Part shown: in pieces, positions 35,027 through 48,424 of the stretch
How positions within the stretch are numbered: the first letter of the stretch is position 1
How the letters are laid out: every line of letters starts with the position of its first letter
From: Voacanga thouarsii
Lineage: Eukaryota; Streptophyta; Magnoliopsida; Gentianales; Apocynaceae
Assembly: GCA_026120185.1 (NCBI GenBank)
Contig: JANUWF010002008.1
Coordinates: 597,501 to 661,500, forward strand
Direction of reading: 5' to 3'
Length of the DNA: 64,000 bases
Program-made: the position numbers and the translations under genes
The notes under the pieces: model-generated
What the model was told of the DNA's origin: nothing
The model's input: the letters and a program-made list of their open reading frames with translations, nothing else
Database searches by the model: none

Positions 35027-36240
35027 TTAAGTCAGCAATGCAAGATTGCTTAATACTCCTCCACGAAATAAACCCTTAAAACAAGGTGAAGACATATTCA
35101 CTAATAGATTTTTCTCATCCTTATCCGCTTGGAAGTGTGAGTCTGTGTATCCTGTAGAAACCAAGTTATCAGCCCTATAAACCAGCGTATAATCTCTCGC
35201 ATCCTTAAGGTATTTGAGAATATGTTTTACAACTTGCCAATGAACCTCCCTCGGGTTTGACTGATATCTGCTAACTAAGGCTACGACAAAGTAAATATCT
35301 GGCCTAATACACAACATGACATACATGAGACTTTCTACAACAGAAGCATAAGGAATCCTACTCATTTTATCCTTTTCTTCTTAAGACTTTAGGCAGTCAT
35401 TTGAAGAAAAAGACAACTCATGTCTGCAAGGAATTAATGCTCCATTGCATGAGTCCATGCTAAACTTGGCCAGCATCTTGTTAATGTATGTAGTTTGAGA
35501 TAATCTTAATATTCTCTACTTTCTATTTCTAAGAAGCTTAATCCTAAGAATGTAACTGGCTTCTCCCAAGTCCTTCATATTGAATTGACTAGCTAGCTAA
35601 ACCTTTGTAGATGATAGTGTACCTACATCAGTCCAAATGAGTAAAAAGTCATCCACATATATTACAAGAAAAATCACGTTTAAGCCTTCTAGTTTCCTGT
35701 ACGCACATGGTTCATCCTCATTTTGAATGAAATCGTAGGACATTACAATCTCATCGAAACGAATGTTCTATGCTCTGGATACCTACTTAAGTCTATAAAT
35801 AGATTTCTTAACCTTACAAACCATATGCTCCTGGCCTTTAGTAACAAAGCCTTTCGATTGGGATATATAGATATTTTCACTAAGATGGCCATTTAGAAAT
35901 ACCGTATTGACATCCATTTGCCATATCTCATTATCATAATGACATGTGATGGCAAGGAGGATACGGATGAATTTAAGCATGGCTGCCATGGAAAATGTTC
36001 TCTTATAGTCGATTCATTCTTTCTAAGTGTACCCTTTCACCACAAGCCTAGTTTTGAAGGTTTTTACCTTCCTATCCGGTCCCCCTCTTTCTCTTGTATA
36101 CACACTTACACCCAATGAGTTTTATCCCTTCAGGTGAAGCTATAAGATCCTAAACCTAATTGAAGTACATAGACTCAATCTTGGCTTTCATTACTTAATG
36201 CTATAGGTTTGCATCGGTATCAGCAATAGCCTCTTCGTAT
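35027..36240 (-). pseudogene. Copia B reverse transcriptase
   Basis: The frame 35783-35989 has QMDVNTVFLNGHLSENIYIS and GFVTKGQEHMVCKVKKSIYR. Around 35640-35700 the catalytic motif reads VIYVDDFLLIW, with YVDD present. The frame 35027-35365 has RPDIYFVVALVSRYQSNPRE and HILKYLKDARDYTLVYRADN. Frameshifts lie between these blocks. Confidence 0.86.
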
Positions 36241-37290
36241 CTAGTAGAATCTTATTCCCGATGGTCTAAGATTAGGTTACAAGCCTCTCCAATCGATCTT
36301 TCTAGAACCCTAGATACCCTTCCACTACGACGAGGCTTCGATTGTACAGGTTTCTGAGACTGTGCCTCTTCTTGTTCTATAATCGGGTTAGATGAAGTCA
36401 TTTCAGAATATAACTTTTCCTCGAGTTCCAATCTTGTTGAACGTTTAGTAGATGTACTTTGATCATCATCCAAGTATCTAGCGTTAGTACTCACAAATAT
36501 TTTTTACTCATTGGGATGATAAAAGTAACAACCCTTCGTTCCTTTTGGATACCCAACAAAATAGTATAATTCTGATATTGGTTCTAACTTGTCTCCCTTG
36601 ATCAGTACATAAGCTGGACAACTTCATATCCTGAGATGATTTGGACTTGGCTTACGCCCAGTCCATATCTTATAAGGCGTCCTAAGTACTGACCTAGAAG
36701 GCACTAAGTTTAGAATATATGCCGTTGTATCCAGGGCATACCCTCAAAAAGACATTGAAAAAGTAGCATGAGACATCTTGTTTCAGACCATTTCCATCAA
36801 TATCATGTTTCTTCTCTCAGCTACTCCGTTCTGTTGAGGTGTTTCCGGTGCAAAGAGCTACGATCCATGATATACCATGTAGTCCTTGAATTCACCAAAG
36901 AGGTACTCTCCACTACGATCTGATTGTAATGTCTTGATTAGTTTACTTGTTTAACGCTCTACTTCAGCTTTAAACTCTTTGAACTTGTCAAAAGAGTCAG
37001 ACTTGAGTCTCATATGGTAAATATAACCATACCTAATACAATCATCCGTGAAGGTGATGAAGTACTCAAACCCCTTCTTTTTGGTGTAGACAAAGGACAA
37101 TACCCATTAGTGTGAACAAGACTTAATGTTTCTTTGACCCTATCCACCTTTTAGGTAAAGGACCTTTTGGTCTTTTTTTTTTCATAAGACTAGATTCACA
37201 CTGAGGCTAACTTTCCAATTTTAATGAGCCCAAAAGTCCATCATGGATTAAGTTCTAAATCTTGGTTGAGTTAATGTGACCCAATCTTAG
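36241..37290 (-). pseudogene. Copia B integrase
   Basis: The C-terminal linker is visible in the frame 36252-36494 (STNARYLDDDQSTSTKRSTR, QKPVQSKPRRSGRVSRVLER). The core at about 36500-37130 is colinear with copia A integrase but broken by stops, so no long frame remains. The call rests on colinearity with 7906-9146. Confidence 0.78.
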
Positions 37291-37293
37291 ATG

Positions 37294-37800
37294 TCAAAAA
37301 TATAAGTTATTGACATTGGTCTTTCTCCTCTTATTTAAAGGTTTAGATTGAGCATTGTTTAATTGATTGTTAATAGGATTAATGAAGAATATGTTTCCAT
37401 ACATGTGCCCAATACATAAAACGTCTTCATTTCTACCGATAGTTATACCAGAATGGAAAGAAATAGAATATTTTTGATTTATTAGTTTTGCAACTAAAAC
37501 CAAATTTTGTCTAAAACTAAGAACAAATAAAATATCTTTTAATATAACTATTCTATTACAATGAAACACTAGTTCTAGTTCTTCCACTATAAGAGCCCAT
37601 ACTTGTGCTCTATTTTTCACACGTAGTCCATGTTCGCCCTTCTGGAGTCTTTTTATCTTTCTAAACCCCTATAAGGAGTTATAAATATGATGAATGACTC
37701 CTGAATCAACAATTCAAATAGAAGTTGATCCAACCATTGGTATAGACTCTAAATGGAAAACATTACTTGTTGGGTTTTTCTTGGCTTGAAGATCTGAACA
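37294..37800 (-). pseudogene. Copia B protease and gag-pre-integrase region
   Basis: The frame 37294-37620 has VFHCNRIVILKDILFVLSFR and KYSISFHSGITIGRNEDVLC, the gag-pre-integrase spacer. The protease segment upstream, to about 37760, is recognisable only by colinearity with copia A (SWIVDS-like words with changes). Confidence 0.78.
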
Positions 37801-38565
37801 CTCTTTTTTTCAGTGTCTATTCTTTCTACATTTGAAGTATTTTCCATTGGGTTTGTCTTTTTGCTGGGAGTTGGGTTGGTACGCCGCGCTACCCTTCTTT
37901 TTCTTGAACTTTTTGGGCTTGGACCTAATTCTTGAAGAAGAAGCTATCATAGCCCTTACTTGTGGCTTCATGACCTTCTCCGTCACCTGGAGCTCTTTTA
38001 TTAACTTAGTTAAACTTATGTTTAACTTGTTCATGTTGTAGTTTAATTCATTGAGTAAAAGAGCCTGATAGAGATTCGAGAACTATGTTCACTTGGCTCT
38101 CGGGGTCAATGATAGCCCCCAAGACTTCCGTTTCCTCGAAAGTAACAATCATTTTAAGCATATGCTCTCTGACTGATACTTCCTCAGCCATCTTGGTGTT
38201 GATGATTGTTCGAAGAGCCTCTTGCCTTGCGGGCCAGCTCTTGTCTACGAATATTGTGGCTAAAGATGTGCTTATGTCGTACGCAATCACCATGTGCTCG
38301 TGTTTGGATTGAAGTATATTAGACATGGAGGCTAACACATAGTAGTGTGTTATTTCGTTTGCCTTCTTCTATGCCTTCTCAGCCTCTCGTTCCTCATTAG
38401 CGGAACCCTCTCCGATAACAGGACAGGTTTCGTGAGAATATACTTATGCTCTTCAACTATAAGTATTATGTCCAAATTCATTTTTCAGTTCACATAGTTA
38501 GGATCTATTAACTTATTTTTACGGAGAATAACGGCTAAATGATTGAAAGAACCTCCACCAATCAT
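37801..38565 (-). pseudogene. Copia B gag
   Basis: The start ATG at 38565 gives MIGGGSFNHLAVILRKNKLI, parallel to copia A at 10287. The frame 38048-38338 carries the gag middle (EHMLKMIVTFEETEVLGAII, then VNIVLESLSGSFTQ). The frame 37810-38034 carries the basic tail and a zinc-knuckle start (GKYFKCRKNRH). Stops and a frame change separate the blocks. Confidence 0.82.
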
Positions 38566-40400
38566 TTCTAAAAATTAAAAATAAAAAAAATTCTCAGTTT
38601 TGTGAAAAACAAAATAATTTTGTGTACTTTATCCTTATATTAAACTAATAATAGTTAACCCCATCACTATTATCTTTAACATGATTAATTTGACTATTAG
38701 GAAAACTGACATAGCTTCTTGGGAAGATTAACAGTTTCCTAAGCTAAATGTGTTAACAACCACAAATTAATTTTCCTTTTAAGCAATGATCTAGAAGATA
38801 ATTCCATCGAGGGGATGGACATTTATTCTTTTTTCCTATAGACATACCTCGCATTATAACCTCTAATGTGGGCTAGCCGATTATAGTACGTGTCCCAAGT
38901 TATTAATTACACCATTCCATTAGTTTTAGATCCTTATAGTATCTCCATCCTATACGGATTCACTCACAGGGTGAGACGAGGAGACCCATGATCTCTAATA
39001 AGGATCGTGATGGAAGCCGTAAGGCCGTTGGAACCCCTTTCTCACTTAGCTTTTTTTAAAACAAGGATTTTCTTGAAAAAATATCATTTGAAAAATTCTA
39101 TTAAGTTTTCTTTTAACTCAAAAATAAAATATCTAAACCCATAAAAATTTCTATGTTAAGACTTATACCCTTTGAGAAAATTTTCCACAGATTAATTTTA
39201 TTTAAGTTAAAAATTTAATAGTTTCAAAAAATTTCCATTAAAACTTTTTAGAGATTTTGATCTCAAGTTTTTATTTGACAAAAATAATTTTTCTTTGTGA
39301 AAATAAATTAAAATGGTTTTTCATTTTTACTTACAAAAATTTCTAAATCCAACATATTTTCTATGTCAAGGATAAAACCTTTAATCAAATAACAAAGGAT
39401 TAATTTTTATTTAAGTTAAAATTAACTATTTAATTAAAAGAAAAATATTTTCCTTGTCAAAAAATCCCCTTAGACTTTGGTATTTGAGAAAATGTACACA
39501 TAGGGATTAAAATAAATAGCCTGCTAGAAAACAGTAAACATTTTCATGCTTTTTATTTTTAAGCCTAAGTGCTCAAATAATAGAATTAAACAAATTAATT
39601 AAATTAATTAATGATCTTGTTTAATCTTAAAAATTTTTACTATTATTTTCCATGCAAAATAGCCAATGAATATTAAATATTACAAAATAATACCTTCGTC
39701 TAGTATGGGACCAAAAATGAAAAAGAAATTACACAAAAATTACAAGGGAACAAATAAAAAAATAATTTTTTTCTTGGTCTTGTGCACTTGCCACATTGGA
39801 TCATGGCCTATGGACTAGACCCACCAGCACCCGCGACCCATAAGATGCCCACATGCCAGCCCCAGAACCCGGTCACAATTGTGACCGAATCCTGGGGAGG
39901 TTGCAAAGCATCCTGCCTAGGATGCTATTACAAATCACTGAGCCATGGGTTAGCTCGGTGCTTTCCTGCGGTTGTCAAGTTGTGGCTCAGCCAAGCCGTC
40001 CCACGAATCCAGGCACATCGAGCCACGGCTTCAGCTAGTGGCTCGGCTCTTCCTCAACGGGTCCACTCTTATTTTTTAGTTTGCAATTTTTTTTTCTATG
40101 ATTTCTCTCCAAAAGACTTCTTTAATCCTTCTTGCGACAACACAAACAACATTTTTTATACAAATTTTCATCAAAACAAAAACAACATCCACCTATACCC
40201 TTAAAACTCGGGTTTATGTGATTGCTTTGGAAAAATGATAGATTATAGTGTTCCTAATCCTCAATCGTGAGACTTATAAGAATTTATCCCATACTATAAA
40301 CAATGCAGGATCACAGGAATAAAACCAAACAATTGTTTAACCAATTTTATTAGACTAGCATGCTTCCTAAGCCAATCAAACATCATGCTTTGATACCACT
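38566..40400 (-). other. Copia B leader and primer binding site
   Basis: Non-coding leader colinear with 10288-12080. The primer site, in the element's sense tggtatcaaagc, is at 40387-40398, two bases from the LTR. A GC-rich segment at 39780-40070 corresponds in position to that of copia A. A 140-codon plus-strand frame (39782-40204) runs through it and is antisense to the element, so it is not a gene. Confidence 0.65.
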
Positions 40401-42334
40401 TGAAGCTTGAAAATATAAACAAATGAAACATGCATACTAGAAGCAAACAGAAGCCAAAAATAAATAATAATAAAAAAATAACAACGCATAGATAACACAG
40501 CGAAAAGTTTTATATTTATATCTCTGCGCGTAGAAATTTTCTTTGGTGTTGAAGGAGGTGACTAAACAACAGGGATAGCTTCATGACTCGTTGATGTTTC
40601 TGGATTGAAACCGACTATCCGTCTACTTCTTCTTGGCATGAACACTGAACCTTTTGAAACTCAGAATATTCCACTGCCCAAAGCTTGTTGGTGAAAAAAT
40701 ATAAGCGAGGAAAACTGGTCTCAATTCTCTTGACTCGATACTATTAATTAGCAGAATCAAGAAATACAAGAAGAGAAGAATGAGAGAAAAAGAAAGACTT
40801 CTAGGAGTACATTTTTTTCGTTCACAGATGTGTATAAAAATTGATACATACGGCTTCACATTTGATAACTAAAACACTAGGGTTTTTGTTTTTCAAAACA
40901 CTCGGAAGTTATCAACAAAAGATGTTTAGCTTAGCTTAAACTCTACTATCTTATGAATGAAAAAAAAAGAAAAAACCCCTTTGATCCAGACTATTTGGCC
41001 ATTAATATTTTTATTATTTTTCTTAGACCCAATAAGTCCAAAAATAATAAATATTAATTATTTATTTTTTGGGTTTAAAAAAATAACCCAAAAAATAATT
41101 AATGAGCCCAAATAGACCAAAATAATTATTTAATCATTTTATCCAGTTTAGGCCCAGGTTAATTTTTAAATTTTCAATCGGGCTTAGGCCTTGAATAATT
41201 AATTAACTAATTAACCAGATAATAAATTTAATTTAATTTCTCTCGTCTTTTTATTTTATTTCAGTCTAATAATAAATTAGATTTTTTGAATAAAATAAAA
41301 TTCTTTTTTTAATTGAGACCATTTCTTTAAATTCAAAATTAATTAGAACGTACGGGTTATTCCGAAGACAAAAAATATACATCACATTGACTACTAAAAT
41401 GACCAAAATACCATTGTTATATGAATAGCTACAATTTGCATTTTAAATATTTTCTAATATCACTATAAGAAAATATTGACCTCAAGGACAATGCTGCATT
41501 AGCAATGTCTTCGACCTACAGGTATAATGACTAAAATACCTCTCTACACATTACCGTGCATTTAGAGAGGAAAAAGTGTATTAATACCTCTCTAAAAGAC
41601 ATTTACCATCCTTAGGCTTCTAGTCCTATGATCCATGATTTCTTTGAATATTTTCGTTTTCCAATGGAGCTATCCTAAAGCAAATATCCAAGTCATGTGC
41701 CCTAGGGCCCTAGATATTTAGATCATTCAGACAACCACAACGGGCGATATATTATAGAAGCAATCTTGTACAAGCCTATCTTAACTAACTAGTTACATAT
41801 ATCCAACATATAAGTATATTGGTCCTATAATAGAACCTCAACTATAGTTAAAGCATATACTTCCAGCTTCGTCAGATTACTAACTCATATTTAAGCTATA
41901 GAGTATAAGTCTACATTGTAGCGGTAGTAGTCTAGGTTTCTACCATATAATACTTTTAGAAACCACTACTATAGGTCTAATTCTACGTATTCGAAATATG
42001 CTTGTGTTATGAAATAAGAAGACTACTCATTGGCTAAAGGTAAGCCATTCCACATTTAAAATTTATAACACAATAATCTTACCATGATGAGATTTCCATT
42101 CTCATCATTCGATTAAGAATTATAGTTTATGTGTTAAATGATCGATGGTCTATACCTTACTGTGAAAGACCTCCATTCACATGAACCATTTACTTAAACA
42201 CAATGTGTCTTTTCTAGAGAAATTATACACAAAAGTAAAGAAGAATTCAAAAACAATTTTTGAAAATAAAACTTTTATTAATACAAATCAAAATTACATC
42301 AAAAATCTAGTATAAGAGGGCAAATATCTCAACA
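40401..42334 (-). repeat. 5' LTR of copia B
   Basis: 1934 bp, beginning tgaagcttgaaaatataaac and ending aaatatctcaaca on the plus strand. It matches 32728-34654. The outer edge is followed by the duplication acagc. Confidence 0.9.
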
Positions 42335-42425
42335 ACAGCACCCACTGTCAACTACTTGGCCACCGTTCTCGTAGTGCTAAAATAGATATCCCAAGTTGAC
42401 AATAGGTACTTAGGCCAATCTTCAT

Positions 42426-43298
42426 TGATCGGGCCTAATTTTATCTATATTTTTCTAGTTATTTGAGGTTATTTTGTGATATTTTTAATTCAATAACTAG
42501 TCATTTTTCTTTCTATTTAATATTTTGCTTGTAGATAGTGTTCTTAGTAATTTTATATAGAAATTGGAATATTTCGAGTAAAATTGTAGATTTTCAGAAT
42601 TGACTCAGCGCTTGCCTAAGTAGCTGAACCGGTCATAGTTCTAATATGAAAAAATAGAGAAAAATTAGGAGAAACTAGTGCTGGACTGGTGCGGGTCTAG
42701 ACGAAGTGATCTGGCACCGGCTTTATTCTATTGTGACAGTTCAGAGTTCTTTTTCAAACTAAATTGGGAATTGCCTAAGAGATTCATTTGTTTCTAATCG
42801 GTACTTGGCCCAAGACTTTTGGAGAAGATTTTTAGCAACCAAGGGGCTTATTTAACTAGGAACAAGTGAAGATTAATGTATGAATTTAAGGAATCAAAGC
42901 TAAAATCATTCATTAAAGAGGCATTCATCACTCGAAGAAGCATTGTTTCAAGAAGGTTCTCAAAGAAGGAAGAAGATGGCTTGTCTATGAGTTCTTTCTA
43001 AGACCTTTGTTTTCTTTTTCTTTGAATAATAATGAGATTAATGTTTTAAGTGTAGTTGATATTATTTTTTGGATTTATGATAATAAATTAATTTAATCTT
43101 TTGTTCAATTGATTACTCTTCTTGGTAGTTGATTACTTGCTTTTTAAGGGTGAATTGATAAGATTAGACCATTCTTCTAATTAACTTGAGAAATAGGTTA
43201 GGAGACATTCTTTGGTGCTCAATTCTTGATTTATTTTCTTAACTAACTCGAGAGAGAGGTTAAGTTGAGCTTAAGTAGTCAAAAAATTATTGATTTCA
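42426..43298 (+). repeat. Athila 5' LTR, first part
   Basis: 873 bp from tgatcgggcctaatttt to gattgatttca, matching 53557-54436 of the 3' LTR (for example tttttctagttattt, gaaactagtgctgga, aaccaaggggcttattta). It is interrupted at 43299 and continues at 47529. Confidence 0.88.
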
Positions 43299-45572
43299 TG
43301 TAACACCCCACTACCTAGGCCTAACAGGGCCGGGGATGTCGCCCCATCCAAAGAATAAGGGATCTTTATAATTAGGTTACACAAATGGAAATAAAACAAA
43401 ACTTTAAAATTAAAATTTATTACAATCCAAAAATTCAAGAACAAATCTAAAATAAATTGTTCACTATCAACTCTCAAAGTAACATATAAAATAAACAACA
43501 AGAGTCTTCAAGCAGGTAACATTCTAGCTACTCATCTCCACAGCAGGATCGACCTGAAACATGGCATAAAAGGTGATGAGATAAAAATAGCATGTAAGTC
43601 TGTGTGTGCTTTGAGTGTTTTAGGTAAAACAGTTCATGTATGCAGGTTGTAAAAACTTCATAAGAAAATGTACTGACAAGCATTACACAATGTTAAAAAT
43701 AATGAGTGGCATTTTGCTTTTCCAACCATACATGTGCACAATAAAATCAACTACTCGAAAGAGCGACCATGGGTTACCACACGTTGGGCCCTATGATCAT
43801 ACAATGGTCAGAATGCCACACTTTGTGCAGATTGACAAAAGGTAGGTGTACGGCCTATCGGGTAAGATACTCCTCCTTCTCTACACCCAAACAAATTGGT
43901 TGCCTACTCCGGCAACACACAGTCCACATGATTGAAACTTGCTAGCTCGGACTGGCATGACTAAGTAGTACTGTTGTTTCTCCAAGTTGAGTTCATCTTC
44001 TGGAGGTGGCCTCCTGCCAGAAGACTCGTTGTTGCTCTTCAAAACTAGTACTACTAGCCTACCCTTATTGAGTACTCAACGTTGTTTATCCCACTTGGGA
44101 GAAAATTGATAAAACATTGCTTTACTTGGAAATGGCAACCAAGGGTTTCTAAAGTTTGTATCAAAGTTGGTTTTAGAAAGAGTTTAGTATTTGAGTAAAA
44201 CTGCTTGTTGAATTTCAAATAATTTGTTTGACCGAAACAAGAAAGGAAATAGTTCTCAATTGCTTTTACAAAATGAGTGTTCACACACTCCGCATTTGGC
44301 TTGCTATAGTGACCTTTTGTCATCAAATAAGTTTTATGCAGGAGCTTATCTGATCCTTTGCTTGAGCTAATTCAAGAATCCTCTAAGGTTGACCTAACCC
44401 CGCCTAGGGTAAATACAAGCCATATGGTTAAACTCAAGCCATAACTGCTTCCACAAATAATCCTAGTTCAACTTATTACAATCATGACCCTAATGTACTA
44501 AGCTTTAAGGCTAGATGATAAATGTTTTTGTAAAATAAGTCTAGTTTGATAAATGAAAATAGCTAGGGGTTGTAAAATAATTTCTAATAAGTTATAGGTT
44601 CAAATATAATATTTGTTATTAATAAATTAACTAGGGTTTATTTGATGAAGGGTCTTAAGTCTTAAAATAATAAACTATTATTAATCTCCTAATTAATAAT
44701 TAATAGATATAAAATAATTAGTAAAGAAAATTAATAGTAAATTTTAATAAATCTTGATCAAAATGTAATAAATAAATTTTAATAGTATTTATGAATATAT
44801 GACCTATAAGATTCACATTTTTCCTATTATGATTATTTATATAAAAGGCCTCATTTATTATTATTACTATATATAATATTCATATATATTATTTTTAATA
44901 AAAGATATCATTTATTTGATTAAAATCTCACTATTTCATTTTATAATCTAGCTCTCAAAGCTTCTTAGGGTTTTCGAAATTATTGGAGGAAAATATAGTA
45001 TTAACTTTTTTAAACGTAAATAAATTGGCTAATTAAATTATCTTAGGATCAACAAGGTCATGATTATAATTTTCTTATTCCTAACAAGATTCATTAAAAT
45101 AAAATCCAACATCAATCAACCAACTATTCTATTCATGCATAAAGGCTTAAATCCATATCTACTATCACATGATCCAAACCTCACTAAGTATAATCATATT
45201 CATCAAGAACATAAACCTTATTCACCAAAGGTGACATAATATCTAGCGTGCTTAACCATCCAACATACTCAAGACGTGAAAAACATGCATCGATCCATAA
45301 GAAATACTACATCACTTAATCATGGCAAAACATCCTCATACTCCAATCTCAACTCCTCCATACACAAGCATATACGCAATCCCCAAACATCATCTATCCT
45401 TTTCTAACAACATCTAGGAGACATGATTTTAGAATTAAGGAGGGGGTTAAAAAAAAAAAATACTTGGTTGATGACAATCTTGTTGAAGATCTAAGGAGAT
45501 CCACACATGAATAAGGTTTGATTTGTCCAAGGAAGAAGAAGAACAATGGCCATGGTTGAAACGACCATTTTG

Positions 45573-45615
<43 letters not shown>

Positions 45616-47528
45616 GTACATTATATTAAAGATTGAAGAGAAAAGAAGAATGATCAAAATCGTTCTTGGTTACCTTGAGAGAGTTCTTGAATCTTCAAGA
45701 AAAATTCTGATTTTTGATCCGATAGCAGAATTTTATTTTCAATATTTGATGTTATAAAATACAAAAATGGTCTCTAGAGGGGGAGTAGACATGATCTGGA
45801 TTTTTTGGAAGGGATTGAAGGTGTTTGAAGTGGTCTTAGGCTTGAAGAATGGTGGTGTGTGTTCTTGGTGTTCTTGGAGAAATGGAGAGAGTAGAGAGAA
45901 AACTAGACGAAATTTGCTGAAAGGGGTTGGCCGAATGGTTAGAGAAATTCATGTGATTAAAATTTCAGTTTAGGAAAAAGAGGGAAAGTTGGTTGTTTGA
46001 AATTCAAAAGAAGTAATTTAGGGAGTGAATTAAGGTAGAAGATATGGTAAGCGTGGTTTGGTTGATGAAGGTTCTTGGAGCTACTATGGGCGACTGGTTT
46101 TGTTGAAGTTTTGCTGAGATGAATTAGATTTGTAAGAGCTATAGGGTAGCCGAAATTCTGAGTGTAATGGTGGGTGGATTTCTGGTTGTTTAGAGCCTAA
46201 TCCATGGAAGTTTTCATGGAGCAATTTGCTGAAATTTTGAATTCTAATTTGAAACTTGATCGGAGTAATTGATGGAGTGATTTAAGGAGGAGGTGATGAA
46301 ATTTGGAAGCTTGAAATTTGCTCATTCGTGTAGATCAATGGAGGAGGTGATGAAGTTCAGTTCATGGCTGACTAAGGTTGGTTTCACAGAAAATTGAAGT
46401 AAGTTTCAGACAAGGTTTGAAGAGGGAGCAAGGCTAGAATTTCTGATTGTTCATTCGAATGGTTTGTTGAAATTTTTGTGTAGTTTTTTCTGCAATATTC
46501 TAGCCGACTTACAGTGAGTTTGAAGAGGTATTGGAGGGTTCTTTAAGGCTGGTTTCCAGCCTTCTTTATGGAGGAAAGACAGAGGTAAATTACTGGTTTG
46601 AAGGCTAGAAGAAACAGCTTGGTTTTTGGCCTGCCATGCTGTGAAACTGTTCAAGAATTTTTCCTGGTTTGCACAGCTTTGTGCAGTTCAAATTTTGGCC
46701 AAAGATTTTAGTCTTCAAGCTAAGCAAATTGGCTATTTTTCTAGTAACATTTGAGTGAGAAAAATGGCTGAAGTTTTCGAGAGCTGGACTGACCAAGAAG
46801 CTAGAAAATTTTCAGATTGCAACCATGAAGAAGATGAACACTTATGGAGTGGAGTTTGAAGGTTCAACCATAGAGATTAATTCTCTTGGGAACATTCCTT
46901 AACTCCTTCCCCATTTTTAGCCAATACTCTATCCTATAAGAGTCATTTTCGAGATTCCGAGATTAATGAACCTTGCTGGATTTTTTGGAAATAAAAATGG
47001 CTTTGGATAAATTGAACAACTTAATTGATAAAGAATTAAGGTAAGCTAGAAAGTAGAAGGACATGAATCCTTTAAGAATGCTTTTAAGACACAAGAATAG
47101 GACTAGAATATTCCCTTCATGTCTTCCTTAGGACAACACTCCTGGTTCTACTTATGGAATACAAAGGCCAAAAGTCCAACCTTAAACAAAATAAAATTTA
47201 ATCATACTAAAACTTAAATGATGAGATTTGAATTCAAGACATTAGAGATTAATTCCAAAGCTCTAACCACTAAACCACAACAACTCTTATTTTTATTTTC
47301 TCTCCTAAATATTCTTCCTATTTACTCCTCAAGCTATCTCCCTATTCTCACTTCAAGCAAAATTACCATTTTACCCTTCCTACTTAATAAGCACAATTTA
47401 AACCTTCTAGACTATAAATCACAATTCCAAAGCACATATAAATCATTCAAATATATATATTTATGTAAAAAAATATGATATGCACCCCGACCCCTTTACT
47501 CTAGGGTTGGTTTTAGTTGGGGTTCACA
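43299..47528. mobile_element. 4.23-kb TG...CA insertion, probable solo LTR of a large gypsy element
   Basis: Starts tgtaacaccccactacc and ends gttggggttcaca, with the perfect 5-bp duplication tttca on both sides (43294-43298 and 47529-47533). TGTAACACCCC starts are common in large plant gypsy LTRs. I see no gag-pol domain, no primer site after a shorter LTR and no internal LTR pair, so a solo LTR is the best reading. It holds a (GA)n tract. Open frames in it look random. A non-coding large retrotransposon derivative is the alternative. Confidence 0.72.
45575..45610. repeat. (GA)n microsatellite
   Basis: About 18 perfect GA repeats inside the 4.23-kb insertion. Confidence 0.95.
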
Positions 47529-48064
47529 TTTCACCTAGAGATAGGGGAATTGATGATTTCATGCCATTATCACCTAGACATCGGGATAATTATTAAAGAT
47601 TTGTGCTCTATGCATCTTTTTGTTGTTTTAGTGAGACAGAGATGTTCATTAGAATTGACTAAGAGATAGTGAAACCATAACTTGAGAGAGAGTGGATTCT
47701 ATATTGACTCCTTCATGATGTCAAGGAAAGTGACTAATTATGAAAATTGATAATGATTTATTGTTAGGTTTTCAAGAGTAACTATTTAATTACATGTTTT
47801 TCTCTTCAAGAGTTATGTATAAGTTTTATCTTTATCTTTATTTTTATTTTTACTCTTTATCGCTCTAATTGGTCGGTTAAATATTGAATGAAAAGCAATT
47901 AGTGTGTACTTATTCCTTGAGAATCGATACTCGTTAATTCCTTTACTATGCTTAATAATGATTGTACTTGCTCATATGTGTAATTTGAAGATTAATGTTT
48001 TAATTAAACTTTATTGGGAATGGATTCAAAATTGCATGATTTTTATATACTCAAATTTAACGCA
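47529..48064 (+). repeat. Athila 5' LTR, second part
   Basis: Continues the LTR from cctagagataggggaatt to tttaacgca, matching 54437-54972. Includes the duplicated tttca at its left edge. Confidence 0.87.
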
Positions 48065-48090
48065 TCAAGTTTTTTGCACCGTTGGAACAA
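48065..48090 (+). other. Athila primer binding site region
   Basis: tcaagttttttgcaccgttgg follows the 5' LTR. It resembles the ttttggcgccgttgccgggg segment found at this position in Athila elements, with several decayed bases. I do not assign the primer tRNA. Confidence 0.5.
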
Positions 48091-48424
48091 TATCATGAAA
48101 GCTTGGAATTCATTGATTTAGCCCTATTTATATGTTTATATGTAAATATGTATATATGTTCTTTGTTTAGATAGGTTCCATAAGTTGTTGTATGATGTAT
48201 GAATTTGTATATGTTAATTATTGTATAAGATGATAGTTGGTTGTTTGTATATGTGTAAAATCCAAATTCTTATAGCCTTATTTTTCTGCAGGAAGACTTC
48301 TTGGTTTATGACCTAACAAAATGTAGAAGACATTGTGAACTTTGATCTAGAAATCAAAAGAACACTCATAAGAATTCAATGAGCATACAAAAGTCGGGCT
48401 AACCAATTCAATTCAACAGAAAAG

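Larger units (their letters stand above)
32728..42334 (-). mobile_element. Ty1/copia retrotransposon B, full length, minus orientation
   Basis: Two LTRs of about 1.93 kb and a perfect 5-bp target duplication acagc (32723-32727 and 42335-42339) inside the TRIM. Same family and layout as copia A: primer binding site, 1.8-kb leader, gag, protease, integrase, RT, RNase H, polypurine tract. The coding parts contain stops and frameshifts. The total length of 9607 bp equals copia A minus its nested solo LTR, so B has no large insertion. Confidence 0.92.

Noticed and set aside
39782..40204. 140-codon plus-strand frame
   Set aside because: Antisense through the leader of copia B; composition explains the openness.
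45767..45973. 68-codon frame in the 4.23-kb insertion
   Set aside because: Trp/Gly-rich random-looking translation with no domain and no conserved neighbour.
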